From the NCBI RefSeq assembly GCF_026914265.1, contig NC_069126.1, forward strand, positions 33,801,346 through 33,865,345: 64,000 nt of DNA. The letters are read 5' to 3'. Below the pieces are notes generated by a model. It ran no database searches and was not told the origin of the DNA. It saw only the letters and a list, made by a program, of their open reading frames with translations. The DNA comes from Mya arenaria. Taxonomy: Eukaryota; Mollusca; Bivalvia; Myida; Myidae. Below are positions 47,116 through 58,221 of the stretch, piece by piece (within the stretch, counting starts at the first letter, position 1; each line of letters opens with the position of its first letter). The position numbers and the translations under genes are program-made.

Positions 47116-49062
47116 CTAGAAAACCATTTCATCGAAACCTTGTAGACTTTCTTTATGATCAACCAACCAGTACAAAAATTTCTGATTGCTACAACTGTAT
47201 TCGATAAAATTGTTGCGTAAATCCAGAGTAAAATTCTTCCCTTTTCGCTCTGAATTGTCTTCGAGGAGTTGTCTTATTATATGATCCAGTTTAGAAACTG
47301 CGTTACCTCGAAGATTTAAATGAAGCAGATTTTTCAAAGATTTTACATGGACGTCAAATAGTTCGATGTTGTTGTTGCTTAAATCAATTACTTCAACATT
47401 TTTGAGACGACTAAAGATATTCTTTTGGAGGCATGTTATACCATTGGTTGAAAGGTTTAGCGTCTTCAGATTTGTAAGATAATCAAACGTGTCTCCTTCT
47501 TCCATCTGTGCAAACATTCCTCCCAAATAATTTTGATCAAGCTGAAGGTTTTCAAGTTTGTCCAGTGACAACATTTCTGAACTTAAGAAAGAACAGTACG
47601 AACGGGAGAGCGACAAAAATTTAAGATTTGGAAATGGCCCAATCCTGCCGATTAAAGAGTGAAAAGCATTTTTTGAAAAGTCCAATACTTCAACTGAGTT
47701 ATTTGATGGATATATATAAATTTGTGTACTGTCAACACTGTATGCCATATTGCAGCCAGAAAAATAAATGCTTTTGAGCGATCTTGGAAAATGTGGAATC
47801 ATATCAGTGACCGTTCCACTTTTTGGCAAGTACGAACAATTCGGAATATCTTTCGCAATGGACTTCATAATTTCTTCCTTTATGAATGGGCAGCCCGCAT
47901 CCCTGCTTCGATCATTGTCGTTTTTAGGTGTTGGTTCCGCAAGGTATGCCATAGGTGTATGCATCTTGTTCTGGTTATTTGCATGAATTTGTAAAATGTT
48001 TTGAAGACATCCGAATTGAAGCATGTATAATCCAAGAGAGAATTTGTTTCCTTGTGCGTAAATTGTTTCAAGGTGCTCAGGAAGTAACAAATTCGTGTTC
48101 TCTTCAATCATTTGAATCTTGTTGTCATCAAAGGCGATTGCTTTCAGAGAAGTATTCCGTAGGTAGCATATATCTCTATTCAAGAGTATTGTTCCAAAGC
48201 CAAATGAAGTATAAACCCGTGAGTAATTCAGAAACTGGATATTTGTAAACTGGAGCGAATATGAAACATTCATCAGAGAGCTAAATCCTAGACGCCTGTT
48301 CAAAGAAAGGTCCAGAATTTCAAGACTCTTCATGTTTTTGAAGGCATCTCTGTGAATATTTTCAATTCTACACGAGGATATATCAAGAACACGTATATTT
48401 ACAAGCGAGTGGAAAGTTGTTGCAAATATTTCCGTTATGGAGCAGAAACCCAAAGGTCCTTTTGATGATAGAGTTAAATTCCTAACGCTGCTGTTTTCAT
48501 ATTCCAGACCAAAATCTGTTTCAATGCCATCCATCTGCAACATCTCAAGTTTCTGTAATTTAGAGATATGTGGGTAGGCAAAGCTTTTTCCAAGCCTGCA
48601 ATCCTCTCGAAAATTGCCGTAGAGTTTGAGGATTCTCAGAGATGATGGTAGCACGCTTGGGTCAAACGCCGTCCTGTTGTAAATGTCCAGCACGTTATCG
48701 CTCAAATCAAGGGTCAATATATTTTGAAAATCTTTAAAGACACCACTATGCAGAGACGAAATCTGGTTGTAATTCATATTCAAACTACTGATGTATCTAC
48801 AGTGGTTCAAGTCCTCGGCATTGAAGTTACCAATGTTATTTCGTGCAATGTTAAGATCCGACACATTTGGGTATATAAGCACAATACTTTCGCAAACTTG
48901 ACGAAGCTTTAGTTCTCTTGCTTTACAATCCATTCTAACCGTTCCTGACGGAATTGTCGTGCATGAACATTTAAGGTCGGGTCCACATCTAAAATAGCTC
49001 ATCGAGATATTTGTGTGTAAAATGAGTAAAGCAATAACGAGTAGAGAATTATCTTGCTCCAT
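47116..49062 (-). CDS. Truncated Toll-like receptor ectodomain, unit 3 (TLR-c)
   Basis: 648 codons starting MEQDNSLLVIALLIL (signal peptide), with the CGPDLKCSC cluster and the full leucine-rich ectodomain closely matching TLR-a and TLR-b. The frame ends GFDEMVF followed by TAG. At the equivalent place TLR-a and TLR-b continue into the C-cap and the membrane span. Comparison with TLR-b (CCTATAGAAAACC against CCTAGAAAACC on the plus strand) shows loss of two bases at about 47118. The product would be a secreted ectodomain lacking span and TIR. The otherwise clean frame means the lesion is recent, an assembly error, or tolerated. Confidence 0.85.
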   Translation of the reverse strand: MEQDNSLLVIALLILHTNISMSYFRCGPDLKCSCTTIPSGTVRMDCKARELKLRQVCESIVLIYPNVSDLNIARNNIGNFNAEDLNHCRYISSLNMNYNQISSLHSGVFKDFQNILTLDLSDNVLDIYNRTAFDPSVLPSSLRILKLYGNFREDCRLGKSFAYPHISKLQKLEMLQMDGIETDFGLEYENSSVRNLTLSSKGPLGFCSITEIFATTFHSLVNIRVLDISSCRIENIHRDAFKNMKSLEILDLSLNRRLGFSSLMNVSYSLQFTNIQFLNYSRVYTSFGFGTILLNRDICYLRNTSLKAIAFDDNKIQMIEENTNLLLPEHLETIYAQGNKFSLGLYMLQFGCLQNILQIHANNQNKMHTPMAYLAEPTPKNDNDRSRDAGCPFIKEEIMKSIAKDIPNCSYLPKSGTVTDMIPHFPRSLKSIYFSGCNMAYSVDSTQIYIYPSNNSVEVLDFSKNAFHSLIGRIGPFPNLKFLSLSRSYCSFLSSEMLSLDKLENLQLDQNYLGGMFAQMEEGDTFDYLTNLKTLNLSTNGITCLQKNIFSRLKNVEVIDLSNNNIELFDVHVKSLKNLLHLNLRGNAVSKLDHIIRQLLEDNSERKGKNFTLDLRNNFIEYSCSNQKFLYWLVDHKESLQGFDEMVF

Positions 49063-49894
49063 ATTATTAAGAAAGTAATACGTTCACATATTATGTGTGC
49101 TAGCGTTTCAACAGATTATTTATCAATAAAGCTCTTTGGATTTCTCTTCTGAAATAACCTTGAGTTTAATACACCAATGGAAAAAAGTAACTAAGCATCG
49201 TGTGATAATTTCAAGTACCATGTGCTTCCGTTCATTTCATTTTTTTTAAGTACGCATCCTGTATAACAGTTATGACAATGAAATAATGTCAGTTTTGTTC
49301 AAATGATGCTGTGAATCCGGAAAACTTTATGTATCAGTAGGAAGTGGTTTAAATAAAATTATATTTACTCACCCAGGTTTCCACTTGTCATTGAATTGAT
49401 TTAAAAATTACCACTCCATTCAAGTGACGAATGTGAAGAACACTTGTAAACATGCAACCTCACTAACTATTTCATAAACACCAAACGTCACGCCGCAGTT
49501 TTTCAGAAATGACTCAAAAGCATACTCCAGTACTTGAGAATGTTTTAGAAACTTTCACAAGGGTTTTATTTTTATAACATTACCTAACAGTACAAGTATA
49601 TTGTCGTCTTTAGGCTCGACATATTTTTAAATTATATAAACATATATATATATATTTATATATATATGAATATATATTTCAATAATCTGGCAATATTTCA
49701 AATTCATGTATAACTATATACCAAGGTTTTTTTTAAACAAAGGTAATGGTAGTTTAAAATGTCTAAATTAAGTCTGGATGATAGACATGATGAATTTTCC
49801 ATTAACATACGAGCCTTTTAAAAAACAAATCCAGCATTTGCATTAATATTAAACAAAGGAGAAACATATCAATGTGTCAAACACTTTTACAATT
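49063..49894. other. 5' flank of TLR-c and AT-rich spacer
   Basis: Homology to the other TLR upstream regions runs to about 49290. A TA-rich run lies at 49640-49680. No gene seen. Confidence 0.45.
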
Positions 49895-50222
49895 ATGCAC
49901 CAGTCAATTGTAACCACGCCCCCCCCCCCAGGTCCGGGGCTATACCGGGGATAGCCGGGAAAATGGGCCGTGTTTTTACCTTTCAAGTGGCCCCGCAGTG
50001 CCGGGTGTATGCGGTGGTTTTGTCTTCGCGCAAAATATAGCGAGGAATAGGCATTACATAGGGTCCCTGGGGTACGGGGGCATTTGGACGGGGACTTTAC
50101 CATCAGTTCGTCTCCGCAGGGCGGGGATTTTACCAGGGGTTGGCTGGACCGAAAGTCAAAGTCCCCGCTATCACCCGGACCTGGGGGGGGGGGGGGGGCG
50201 TGATTACAATTGACTGGTGCAT
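49895..50222 (+). mobile_element. GC-rich inverted-repeat element, copy 1
   Basis: Mirror ends ATGCACCAGTCAATTGTAA pair with TTACAATTGACTGGTGCAT, followed inward by poly-C/poly-G and AGGTCCGGG. The core has GGGCCGTGTTTTTACC, GCGGTGGTTTTGTCTT and GTCAAAGTCCCCGCTAT. It is strikingly GC-rich in AT-rich surroundings. Relatives are at 55650-55920 (opposite orientation) and 60845-61145. The 157-codon frame across it is a by-product of composition. Confidence 0.75.
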
Positions 50223-51892
50223 GAATACCACTTGAATCAAAAACATTTATATAACAGCAGTTTTTTTTAGTTGTAATGTTATCATTGACCGTTAAACACA
50301 ATCCAGTCATTTTCATTGACACATGGTAATTTTATGCTATTTATTAGAAAAGGAAATCAAAGCAAACAAACCAATAACGTTTTAGTGTTTTAGTTTTACA
50401 TACCTTTATTTATTACAATTTCGTTTAAATAAATCCTTGACTTAGTTGTAAACGAAATAAGTAAAGTGTAACCATTTCAAAACAAGAGACTACAGAACGT
50501 TGTTTTGTACGATATAATGATCCAATCCCTAAATAAACAAGGACAAAAGACATCTTCATGACAGGGACTCGTTTACAATTTATATGGTAATCAAAATGCA
50601 TGTTTGGTTTGTTTGTAGTTTTTTTTGTATGTAACTTGTTATCTTGTATCTCTTTAATATTCAGTGTCTTTGCGCTGTGTTTCAAACATGGTTTAAATTT
50701 GTAGTTTTGACGACTCAAGGCAAGTCAATTGTACAATTGATAACAAAAGGCCACGGGCCAAACTACAAAACATACACGATTAATAATTGAGAAGGTATGC
50801 CACGGGAGTGCAACCATACAAGCATATTTTATGTATAAATCATGATTACTTCCCTTTAACTGTTAATATAATATAAAAGGTGGTAAACATACTATCTTAA
50901 TTTGTGCAATGTTTCGAAACGGTTTGATATCGAAAGAGTATGAAAGGCATTTAAATTATGTGACATTAGAATACCAATGAAATAAGTTTTGTTGACGTAC
51001 ATTTCCATATTTTTTACATTATGAAAAAGCATGGTTATAAGTATAAAACAGTGCATATACGCACACACGCACGCACACACGCACGCACACACCTACCAAA
51101 CCTAACTCATAATTTATGTACGTCGAGATTTACAGAATGATATCATATGTTTAAAGGATATTTCGAATAGGATATACCAAATTGAATCAACATTACAACA
51201 GATGTCCAGAGTGAAAAAAATGGTTTCGAATTGTTAATGGAACCGTGCCAGTCCTGATAGATAAAATAATCCATACGTCTGTGTAAAATAATAATGAGAA
51301 ATTTATGTCATGAAAAACCTTGAAATAGCGATTTACATCCAAAGACATACGTAATAGCATTTCCTTAACATACACACACAGTCGCGCGCGCGCAAATACG
51401 TACGCACGCACGCACACTCGCATGAAATGGCGTGCGCACACACCCACACCCACACACACTCACATAACACTATTCATTTTGTAGTGAATAAACGTGTTTA
51501 TAACACCGGTTATAAATCATTATGTGACAGCCATTTATGTATGCCTGGATGTGAGTTTTTGCTTTTCTTATTTCAAAAGTATTCAACATATATACAGCTA
51601 CGTTATTCAAGATACTTGCATTATAAGATTTAAAAAAAATGAGCAGTTTTTAACATACTTAGCCTTTCTCTTAAGTCTCTTCATTCAAATAGCAAATCTG
51701 TCTTCTTACTTAATACATGTTGTACATAACCGTTTTTCTCTTGGAACTTGTCTTCGTCGCCCGGTCTCAATAGCGAGCCGATGTTAAGACATACATTTTG
51801 TCAGTGCCATTCTATATCTCTGAGTATGATATGATTGTATTTTAAAATTTACCAATACTTTATTAAATATTGCTCTAGTTTTAACTCGACAC
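50223..51892. other. Intergenic sequence with CA-rich simple repeats
   Basis: CA/CG dinucleotide runs occur at about 51058-51093 and 51371-51470. No gene or paired element ends were found. Confidence 0.5.
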
Positions 51893-51896
51893 TTAA

Positions 51897-52251
51897 AGCT
51901 GCACTCTCACAGATATTCCATTTTTACAGCTTTTTTTATTTTTTTGTCTTGGTAAGAGCAAGTGTGTGCATAAATATCTGCAAACCAATAATACAAGATT
52001 GCTGACAAAAGATCAGATCGTAGATGTTCATACTTCTGTTCGAAAATTAATGTTTTATGGCTTAAACCGTTACTAACGGTTTAAGATAAATGCATAAAAC
52101 ATCTATTTTTGAACTTAAATATAAAAATCTGCAATCTATTTTTGTCAGCAGTCATATATAACTGGTTTCTATAGATTTTCGCAAAAATTGACTCGTTCCA
52201 AGACAAAAAATAAAAAAGTTGTCAAAACATTTATTCTGTGAGAGTGCAGCT
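51897..52251. mobile_element. TTAA-flanked MITE, copy 2
   Basis: Perfect start AGCTGCACTCTCACAGAT and its inverse at the other end, each bounded by TTAA (51893-51896, 52252-52255). The interior shares CGTTACTAACGGTTTAAG-like and TTTTGTCAGCA words with copy 1 at 42486. Confidence 0.9.
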
Positions 52252-52255
52252 TTAA

Positions 52256-52954
52256 ATGCTCTTATAAATATTAGATGCTCTTATAAGTATATGTTTGTTA
52301 CAAACACGCATAAGATATTTTATATCATAACCAAGTTGTTTTTACTAGGGGTATTTTCAGTTTCAAATACTACTGATTTATATATAATATTTTTGTATTT
52401 TCATTCACTGCAGTGTAACACCTTTAACACACATTTTGTAAAACTTGTTCACCGCATCGAATACAAATCAATTCTTCCTAGTTCTCCATCGATAAAATTG
52501 TTTTGTGTAAAAGTTTTAACCCAATGCAAACTCTTACAAAACATAGTCAAAACTATGTATGTATTCCATCACCATTGTTTGCACGGGAACCCCCCCCCCC
52601 CCCCCCGAATTGCACATCCATAAACCAAAATATGCCATATAGGATATTTGTTCAGTTTAAAATGGCTTTATTTGCCTGTCTTGACAATGTTTTCTGATGT
52701 TCAATAAAGGAACCTCCAGTAGTAAAAACAATACTTAAATAACAGTGATTTGGTTCAATTTAATTTCTGAATCACCATAGTAAAAATGTTTATTTTCCGC
52801 TAATCTACCGCCTTTTCTGAAAACAACAATTTTAGTGTTTTGCTTATTAACAGAAAGCTTTCATCTACTACAGTAGTTTTCTATATGTTTAGATTAGATT
52901 GCACTTCCACACTGGTCTTTGTAAAAAATACAATATCATCTGCATACATCAATA
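52256..52954. other. Intergenic sequence with a poly-C tract
   Basis: A run of about 16 C lies near 52591-52606. No gene seen. Confidence 0.45.
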
Positions 52955-53310
52955 AACAAGAGGGCCATGTTGGCCCTAAATCGCTCACCTGAGTAAAAGA
53001 GTTTAACCTTTGTAATCAATATTCTAGATTTATATTTGTTCTCAAAGAATATTGAAAAACATACTGATCAAACATGTTGCCTGGATAATCACTGACAGGA
53101 ATTGTCACAGTTGCCTGCACACTGACAGGACTTGTCACAGTTTCCTGCACACTGACAGAACTTGTCGATTGACTGCATACTGGCAGGATTTCGTTCAGTT
53201 GCCTGCACACTGACAGGACTTGATGATTGACTGCACACTGACATAATTTGATTCTCATACCTGCACACTGACAGGAGTCACAGGACTTTGTTCAGTTGCC
53301 TACACACTGA
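52955..53310. repeat. Interspersed repeat end followed by a ~37-bp minisatellite
   Basis: AACAAGAGGGCCATGTTGGC and CCTAAATCGCTCACCTGAG form a repeat end I recall as common in bivalves; its core is seen reversed at about 6124-6139. From 53085 the words 'GCACACTGACAGGACTTGTC' and 'ACAGTTGCCT' repeat six to eight times with decay. Confidence 0.6.
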
Positions 53311-53311
53311 C

Positions 53312-53723
53312 CAGAGGCGTAGCCAGGCGTAACCGAATGATACGCACGAAAGGGGGAAATGTGTGGAATGAGGAATATCTCTGTACTCTGTAGCCGGGGG
53401 GGGGGGGAGTGGGGGGTGGTTCGGGGTCCTTCCCCAGTGGAAAACAATGGTAAATGGAACTAACATGTTGAGCTCTGAGGTGTATTTGGAGGGATTTATA
53501 GGTTCAAGGCCGCCGACTTTGTAGTACCAAGTGATTGATTTCGGCTCAGAAAGCTATCTTACACAGCGAAACAACGTTTACTATGGCTGATATTCCTTTT
53601 ATGCTGATATCATTTTTTACTTTAGCCCTCGACCTTCATGCTTTAGGCCTGATCTATTTTTCGTGTTTTTTTTTCAAATTGATGTTACGCACATGCGTAA
53701 CTGCATAACGCTGGCTACGCTAT
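53312..53723. mobile_element. ~410-bp MITE
   Basis: Left end CAGAGGCGTAGCCAGGCGT and, reversed, right end ATAGCGTAGCCAGCGTTA. A poly-G tract lies near 53397-53407. No target duplication could be defined, so the family is open. Confidence 0.55.
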
Positions 53724-53882
53724 TAACAACAAAAACTTAACCCCCCGAAGAAACTCTTCCATCAGAATGTAACTGTTGTCTGTTGTTTACATGTATGAAC
53801 ATGCAGCAAGTATTTAAGCCATGCATGCATTTCATGTCATACGAACACATGCCAGTTAGTAGGATTTCGACCGATTCCAAAC

Positions 53883-54098
53883 CAGGGGCGGTTCATTGAA
53901 TTGATGTTAGAGGGGGCGTAGCTTAGGGGAGCAACCTTTTAACATGCTTCCCTCCCTTAAAACGTCAATTATGGCGTAAACTATTTGCATAGGGTTTGGG
54001 GTTACTTCCTTTAGACCATTTTAACAATTTTTAGCCAAGAAATGGTGCATTTTTAGCACGTTTTATTACCACCAGAAGAGCCAGTTCATACGCCCTTG
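53883..54098. mobile_element. Small 'GGGGCG' element
   Basis: Starts CAGGGGCGGTTCATTG and ends GTTCATACGCCCTTG, roughly inverted. The middle, 'TTAGAGGGGGCGTAGC' and 'CATTTTAACAATTTTTAG', matches the loop of the foldback element near 31150-31300. No target duplication seen. Confidence 0.4.
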
Positions 54099-54099
54099 G

Positions 54100-55109
54100 C
54101 TGATCGTGTGCATGCAAAGATGGCCTGATATAAAGTATTGGCATTATGAATACTCTCAAATCATTGAACTTCTCCACTGTTTCTTTACTTCCCGGTATGA
54201 CATTTCCTCAATTTTGTTCACATCAAATTACTCTTCAGTAACGAAAAATTGTTTATATTTCTGTGACGTCGTATTACATTTAAACTGATAATGTAATAAC
54301 GTCAATTTTAATACACGAGCACATTGTTGCTGTGTAGATAAAATTCCCGGTTCAGGAATATTTCTAATTTAATATTATTGTGAGCATTTTAATTCACAGG
54401 TCCTGCTGGACGTGCAGAGCTGAAATAACACTTGTTGGACATATATAAAAGCGTGCTGGCGCTCAGTAGCGTTTATGGAGATATGTTGTTTAGAGCAAGA
54501 ACGTTCTATTAAAGAAAATCAGGAGAGCAACTAGAAAATATGATGAGCGAATAATACTCTGTTTCGTTCTTCTGGCGAAAATATTTACCAGAATGTATGG
54601 AAGCGTGATTTATGTCGACTTGACGAGTTATGTCAACTGTAAGGTTCTTAAGCTAGAGAAGCAAATCGTGTTGTTTCGGGAGTTATTTGATTTAAATGGC
54701 TTTTGTTGAAATTATCCGTGCTCTGCAATATACGGCATTGCTGGCAATAATTTATTCACACCATAACAACACCATTCCACACATACTATGACTGGACGCT
54801 CTTCAGACGTCCTGTATCCCGTCGAGTTCGGTGTGTAACGCGTATCCGTCGCGATCGCGGATTTCTGTATTCACTACAAAGCAAGTGAATACACTGTTGG
54901 CAGTTCTTTCAGAAGCGCGTTTCGTTTTTTTTTTACGCAGCACCAAGTACTGCTATGCAGGGCAATATATATAGCACGACGTGATATGAGAATATTTTGT
55001 CATCAAAATATATTATTGAGAAAATCGTATTTGATTATGTTACTATCTAATTTATCAGTAAGTGCACGGTCATGTTATTAATCATATTGAGTCCCCAAAT
55101 AACATAATT
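54100..55109. other. Spacer without a supported gene
   Basis: Contains TATATAAAAG near 54442, a TATA-like word with no gene after it. Nothing else supportable. Confidence 0.35.
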
Positions 55110-55180
55110 GGCGAACCCTAATGGCCTGGTGGATATGCAACTGCTTTAATACGCATGGTTCGAATCCAAATTTGGATTGC
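55110..55180 (+). repeat. tRNA-like SINE head or tRNA pseudogene
   Basis: TGGCCTGGTGGATATGC resembles an A box, and GGTTCGAATCC is a perfect B box about 35 nt later. The stems do not fold into a complete cloverleaf. Confidence 0.4.
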
Positions 55181-55649
55181 TTTAGTATTGCATTTTGGAA
55201 CGCAGAAATGCAAAGCCCTGTTACTCCCTAGTAATACATGGTAGTTATTATTTTACTAAGTTTACTGCGTTGACTCAAAACTTCTGCATAACTCTCACTT
55301 TGTTGGAAATTCCGTTGCGATATAAAACAGCAATACTAAGTATACAGATGCTTTTAATAGCGCACGCAAAAAGCATTATAAATGTAAATGACTAGGAAGG
55401 TCACGAGCCGGATCAAATTACACTTTTTTGTTTAAAACCTATTTGTGTATAACCAGGCATTTCACTTTTACAGTCTTAACGTTATCGTGTGTGTCTTTGT
55501 TATATAAAAAGATTTAAATGGTCTAATTACAAAGATTTAGTTTTCAGTAATACCTCATCCACTAAACACTTATTAATCCAAATAGTTTATGCTTTTATGT
55601 ATTGTCCTGGTAATTAGTGATCTAAGTATGTACAAATGAATTGGAAGGT

Positions 55650-55920
55650 CACAAACAGTCAATCTCACAGGTCCGTGGAATAGCGGGGACTTTGACTTTC
55701 GGTCCAGTCAACCCCGGCTAAAATCCCCACCCTGCGTGGACGAACAGATGGTAAAATCCTCGCCAAATGCCGCCGCACCCCAGGGACCATAGGTAAGGCC
55801 TATTCCCGCTATATTTAAAGCGAAGGCAAAACCAACGCATTTACCCGGAACTACGGGGCCACCTGAAAGGTAAAAACACGGCCCATTTCCCCGGCTATCC
55901 CCGGTATACCCCCGGACACA
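55650..55920 (-). mobile_element. GC-rich inverted-repeat element, copy 2
   Basis: Contains GGGGACTTTGACTTTCGGTC, GGTAAAAACACGGCCCATTT and CCCCGGTATACCCCCGG, the reverse of copy 1 at 49895-50222. The outer CAGTCAAT word remains only on the left. Confidence 0.7.
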
Positions 55921-55979
55921 AAAAATCACAAACAAGAATCATGGAAGAACAGCTCAAAACTACATAAACAGCACAGTGC

Positions 55980-56884
55980 CAGGGTTCGAATTTAGACTCG
56001 CATACTCGCAAAATGCGAGCGACATTTGGAAATTGCGAGTGACTTTTATTCAAGCTCGCAAAATTCTGCGAGTGGCTTTTTTTAAAAGGAAAGTAGAATA
56101 AACATGAACTTAATTCCGCTATGTAGTCGAGTGTAAACAGCATATAAGTGGCATGTTTACACTACCGGTATAAAGAAGACACTACGGAGTCACGCTCTAG
56201 TAGGTTTTCAAAAATAGAACAAATACGGAAAAGGCCGAGTTTTATCTCGAATCTTTCCGGGATGCTCCGAGGCGTGCATAATACAAAGTAAATACGAACG
56301 ACATAATCACCTAGCTCAATCATTGGCTAAATTTAGCGCTTTTGCGCACTATATGTAAACCCCATCATCCTTTGAATATATTTCCGCCCAACTGTCAAAA
56401 TGAATAGACTTCGTTGATCGATATATTTCATGGTCCAAAGTATCCACGCTACATTTACTGTTGCTTTTTTATTTTAAATGTATTATTTTATTGTTTTTAA
56501 TACTTATAGGCTAATGAAATCTGTAGCGTGCTTGTCGAATGGGTATTAAATTACCCGATGGCGAGGGTATTAAAATATACAAAGTGAACAATGTCAAATT
56601 ATTGGACAGCTTTGTTATCAAAAAGCTGCCACCATCAGACGAGTCTTTCTATACCCCCCAAATAGAATAAGCCATCAACAAGTTCTAGTAGTCGAGTCAC
56701 TCAAGATTGATACTTTTTAATATTCATAATATGTCTTAGGTGTTAATTTCTACTTTAATTAGACAATATTATACGGGAATAAAGCAAATAATAAAATTGC
56801 AAGTTGATTTGTCATTTTGCGAGTTGCCTCAAAATGCACTCGCAAAATTTTGCAAGAGCTCCTCAAAGTTAAATTCGAACTCTG
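55980..56884. mobile_element. ~905-bp hAT-like element with 5-bp target duplication
   Basis: Ends CAGGGTTCGAATTTA and, reversed, CAGAGTTCGAATTTA, each followed inward by CTCGCAAAAT/GCGAG-rich sequence. AGTGC flanks both ends, and the paralogous repeat at 37418-37422 has a single uninterrupted AGTGC, so insertion and target size are directly visible. The CAG(A/G)G start is hAT-like; a 5-bp target is known for some hAT-related groups. No transposase frame is present. Confidence 0.8.
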
Positions 56885-56992
56885 AGTGCATACATACTAT
56901 ATATAAAAAAAATCTAGATATGTTTATCAAGGATTGTTAAGTACCGCCTTGGAACGGTCAATAACATATAAATTTACTGGCGGTTTAAAGCA

Positions 56993-57458
56993 ACTGTGCA
57001 CCAGATGATCAATTTGCAAGAAAAAAAGAAAGTTGTCGAAAACTGACATTAACTTGGCATCGATGTGTACAATGCATTGAAACTTACTAACAGAAGTAAC
57101 ACATAGTTTGCAACTTATTTAAGTATAGCAGTTATTTCGTATTCTTCCATCAAAAAAGATTACTGGGTATGTCTACCTAGTAGAACTCATTCCTTACGCG
57201 TGATTGGCTAGTCGGTGTTATCACGTGATATTACCGAGTTAGGTGTATAGCTTAATTATGTCACCCAATAAGAAAAAGCTGTCGTAGCTCAGTGGATACG
57301 ACGCTGGACTGCAATTTTGGCGACACAGGTTCAACCCCGGTCTCCGACACAATTTTTTTTTTACATTTCGGTACTGTTTTTACAATTATGATATCAAAGC
57401 GTAACACATTCTATTAAATAATTGTCCTTAGATTCGTTACAGAAATCTGGTGTACAGT
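56993..57458. mobile_element. ~466-bp insertion with short inverted ends and a tRNA-like segment
   Basis: ACTGTGCACCAGAT on the left mirrors ATCTGGTGTACAGT on the right. The related repeat at 37.5 kb lacks the whole block (uninterrupted near 37526). The insertion contains the tRNA-like segment 57280-57351. Borders are good to about 10 bp. Confidence 0.6.
57280..57351 (+). repeat. tRNA-like segment, probably SINE-derived
   Basis: TAGCTCAGTGGATACGACG (A box) and GGTTCAACCCC (B box) lie at tRNA spacing, the loop CTGCAAT would give a GCA anticodon, and six of seven acceptor pairs can form. The D stem and much of the anticodon stem do not pair well, and a T-run follows directly. It is more likely a pseudo-tRNA or SINE head than a working tRNA-Cys. 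Confidence 0.5.
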
Positions 57459-57459
57459 C

Positions 57460-58220
57460 CCAGTTTACGTGCACAAACCTCACTCCAATACCCTTGTTCC
57501 AACAATCCTAAATAAAGAAAAAAACGTGAGTGATAAATCGAGAGTTTCCCTTATAAAGAGGACCGGAAATCATAAGCGGGAAATGTATACTAACAACTCT
57601 GTTAAAGGTAGCACACCCCTAATGGGCACCATTTCAAAACGATCAGCTTGATAATTTCTTAATGCGTATCATTTCCTGAATTCAAAAACAACATTTAAAA
57701 GAAACTTACTGTCAGTTTTATTACAGTTTTATTTAAATTTGAATTACCCTTCCCCCATATCAGAATTGTCGATAAAAAACGACATTTTCCGAGATATAAG
57801 AAAAATTCTTTATTTCATTTATTTTTCAACATTTTGGTAATAATTTGGTATCAGGCTTACAAGAAATATATTTGCATTCAGAAATCATACATTATTGATC
57901 ACATCACCAACAAATATAATCATACTGTACTGAAATAGCCATATGGTATTTCAATTTTAACATACTGTTTATTCTTTATTAATACGGGCTTGAAGCGTTT
58001 GTCTGCACAAGCCCTCTTACGGTTTGTACGTGTACGCAAGGGACTACTTCTTTTAATTATCTTTGATCTTTTTGGAACATTATGCCATAAAATCAAAATG
58101 CTTTACCGTCTCATTGAAAAAAAAATAAAGTTTGTAATTCCCAGCCATTTATTTCAGTCGTGCCTGCAAGTTATAAAATCTTCGCAAAAGCTAATATTTA
58201 TGTGTATAAATGTATTTAAT
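57460..58220. other. Interspersed-repeat continuation and AT-rich spacer
   Basis: The first ~70 bp continue the repeat shared with 37.5 kb. No gene seen after it. Confidence 0.4.
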
Positions 58221-58221
58221 T

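Noticed and set aside
49849-50322. 157-codon minus-strand frame
   Set aside because: It crosses the mirror ends of a GC-rich mobile element and is not kept in its two relatives.
54435-54480. TATA-box promoter (TATATAAAAG)
   Set aside because: No gene or spliced frame follows in the next kilobase.
57280-57351. Functional tRNA-Cys
   Set aside because: D and anticodon stems pair poorly and the segment sits inside a mobile insertion.
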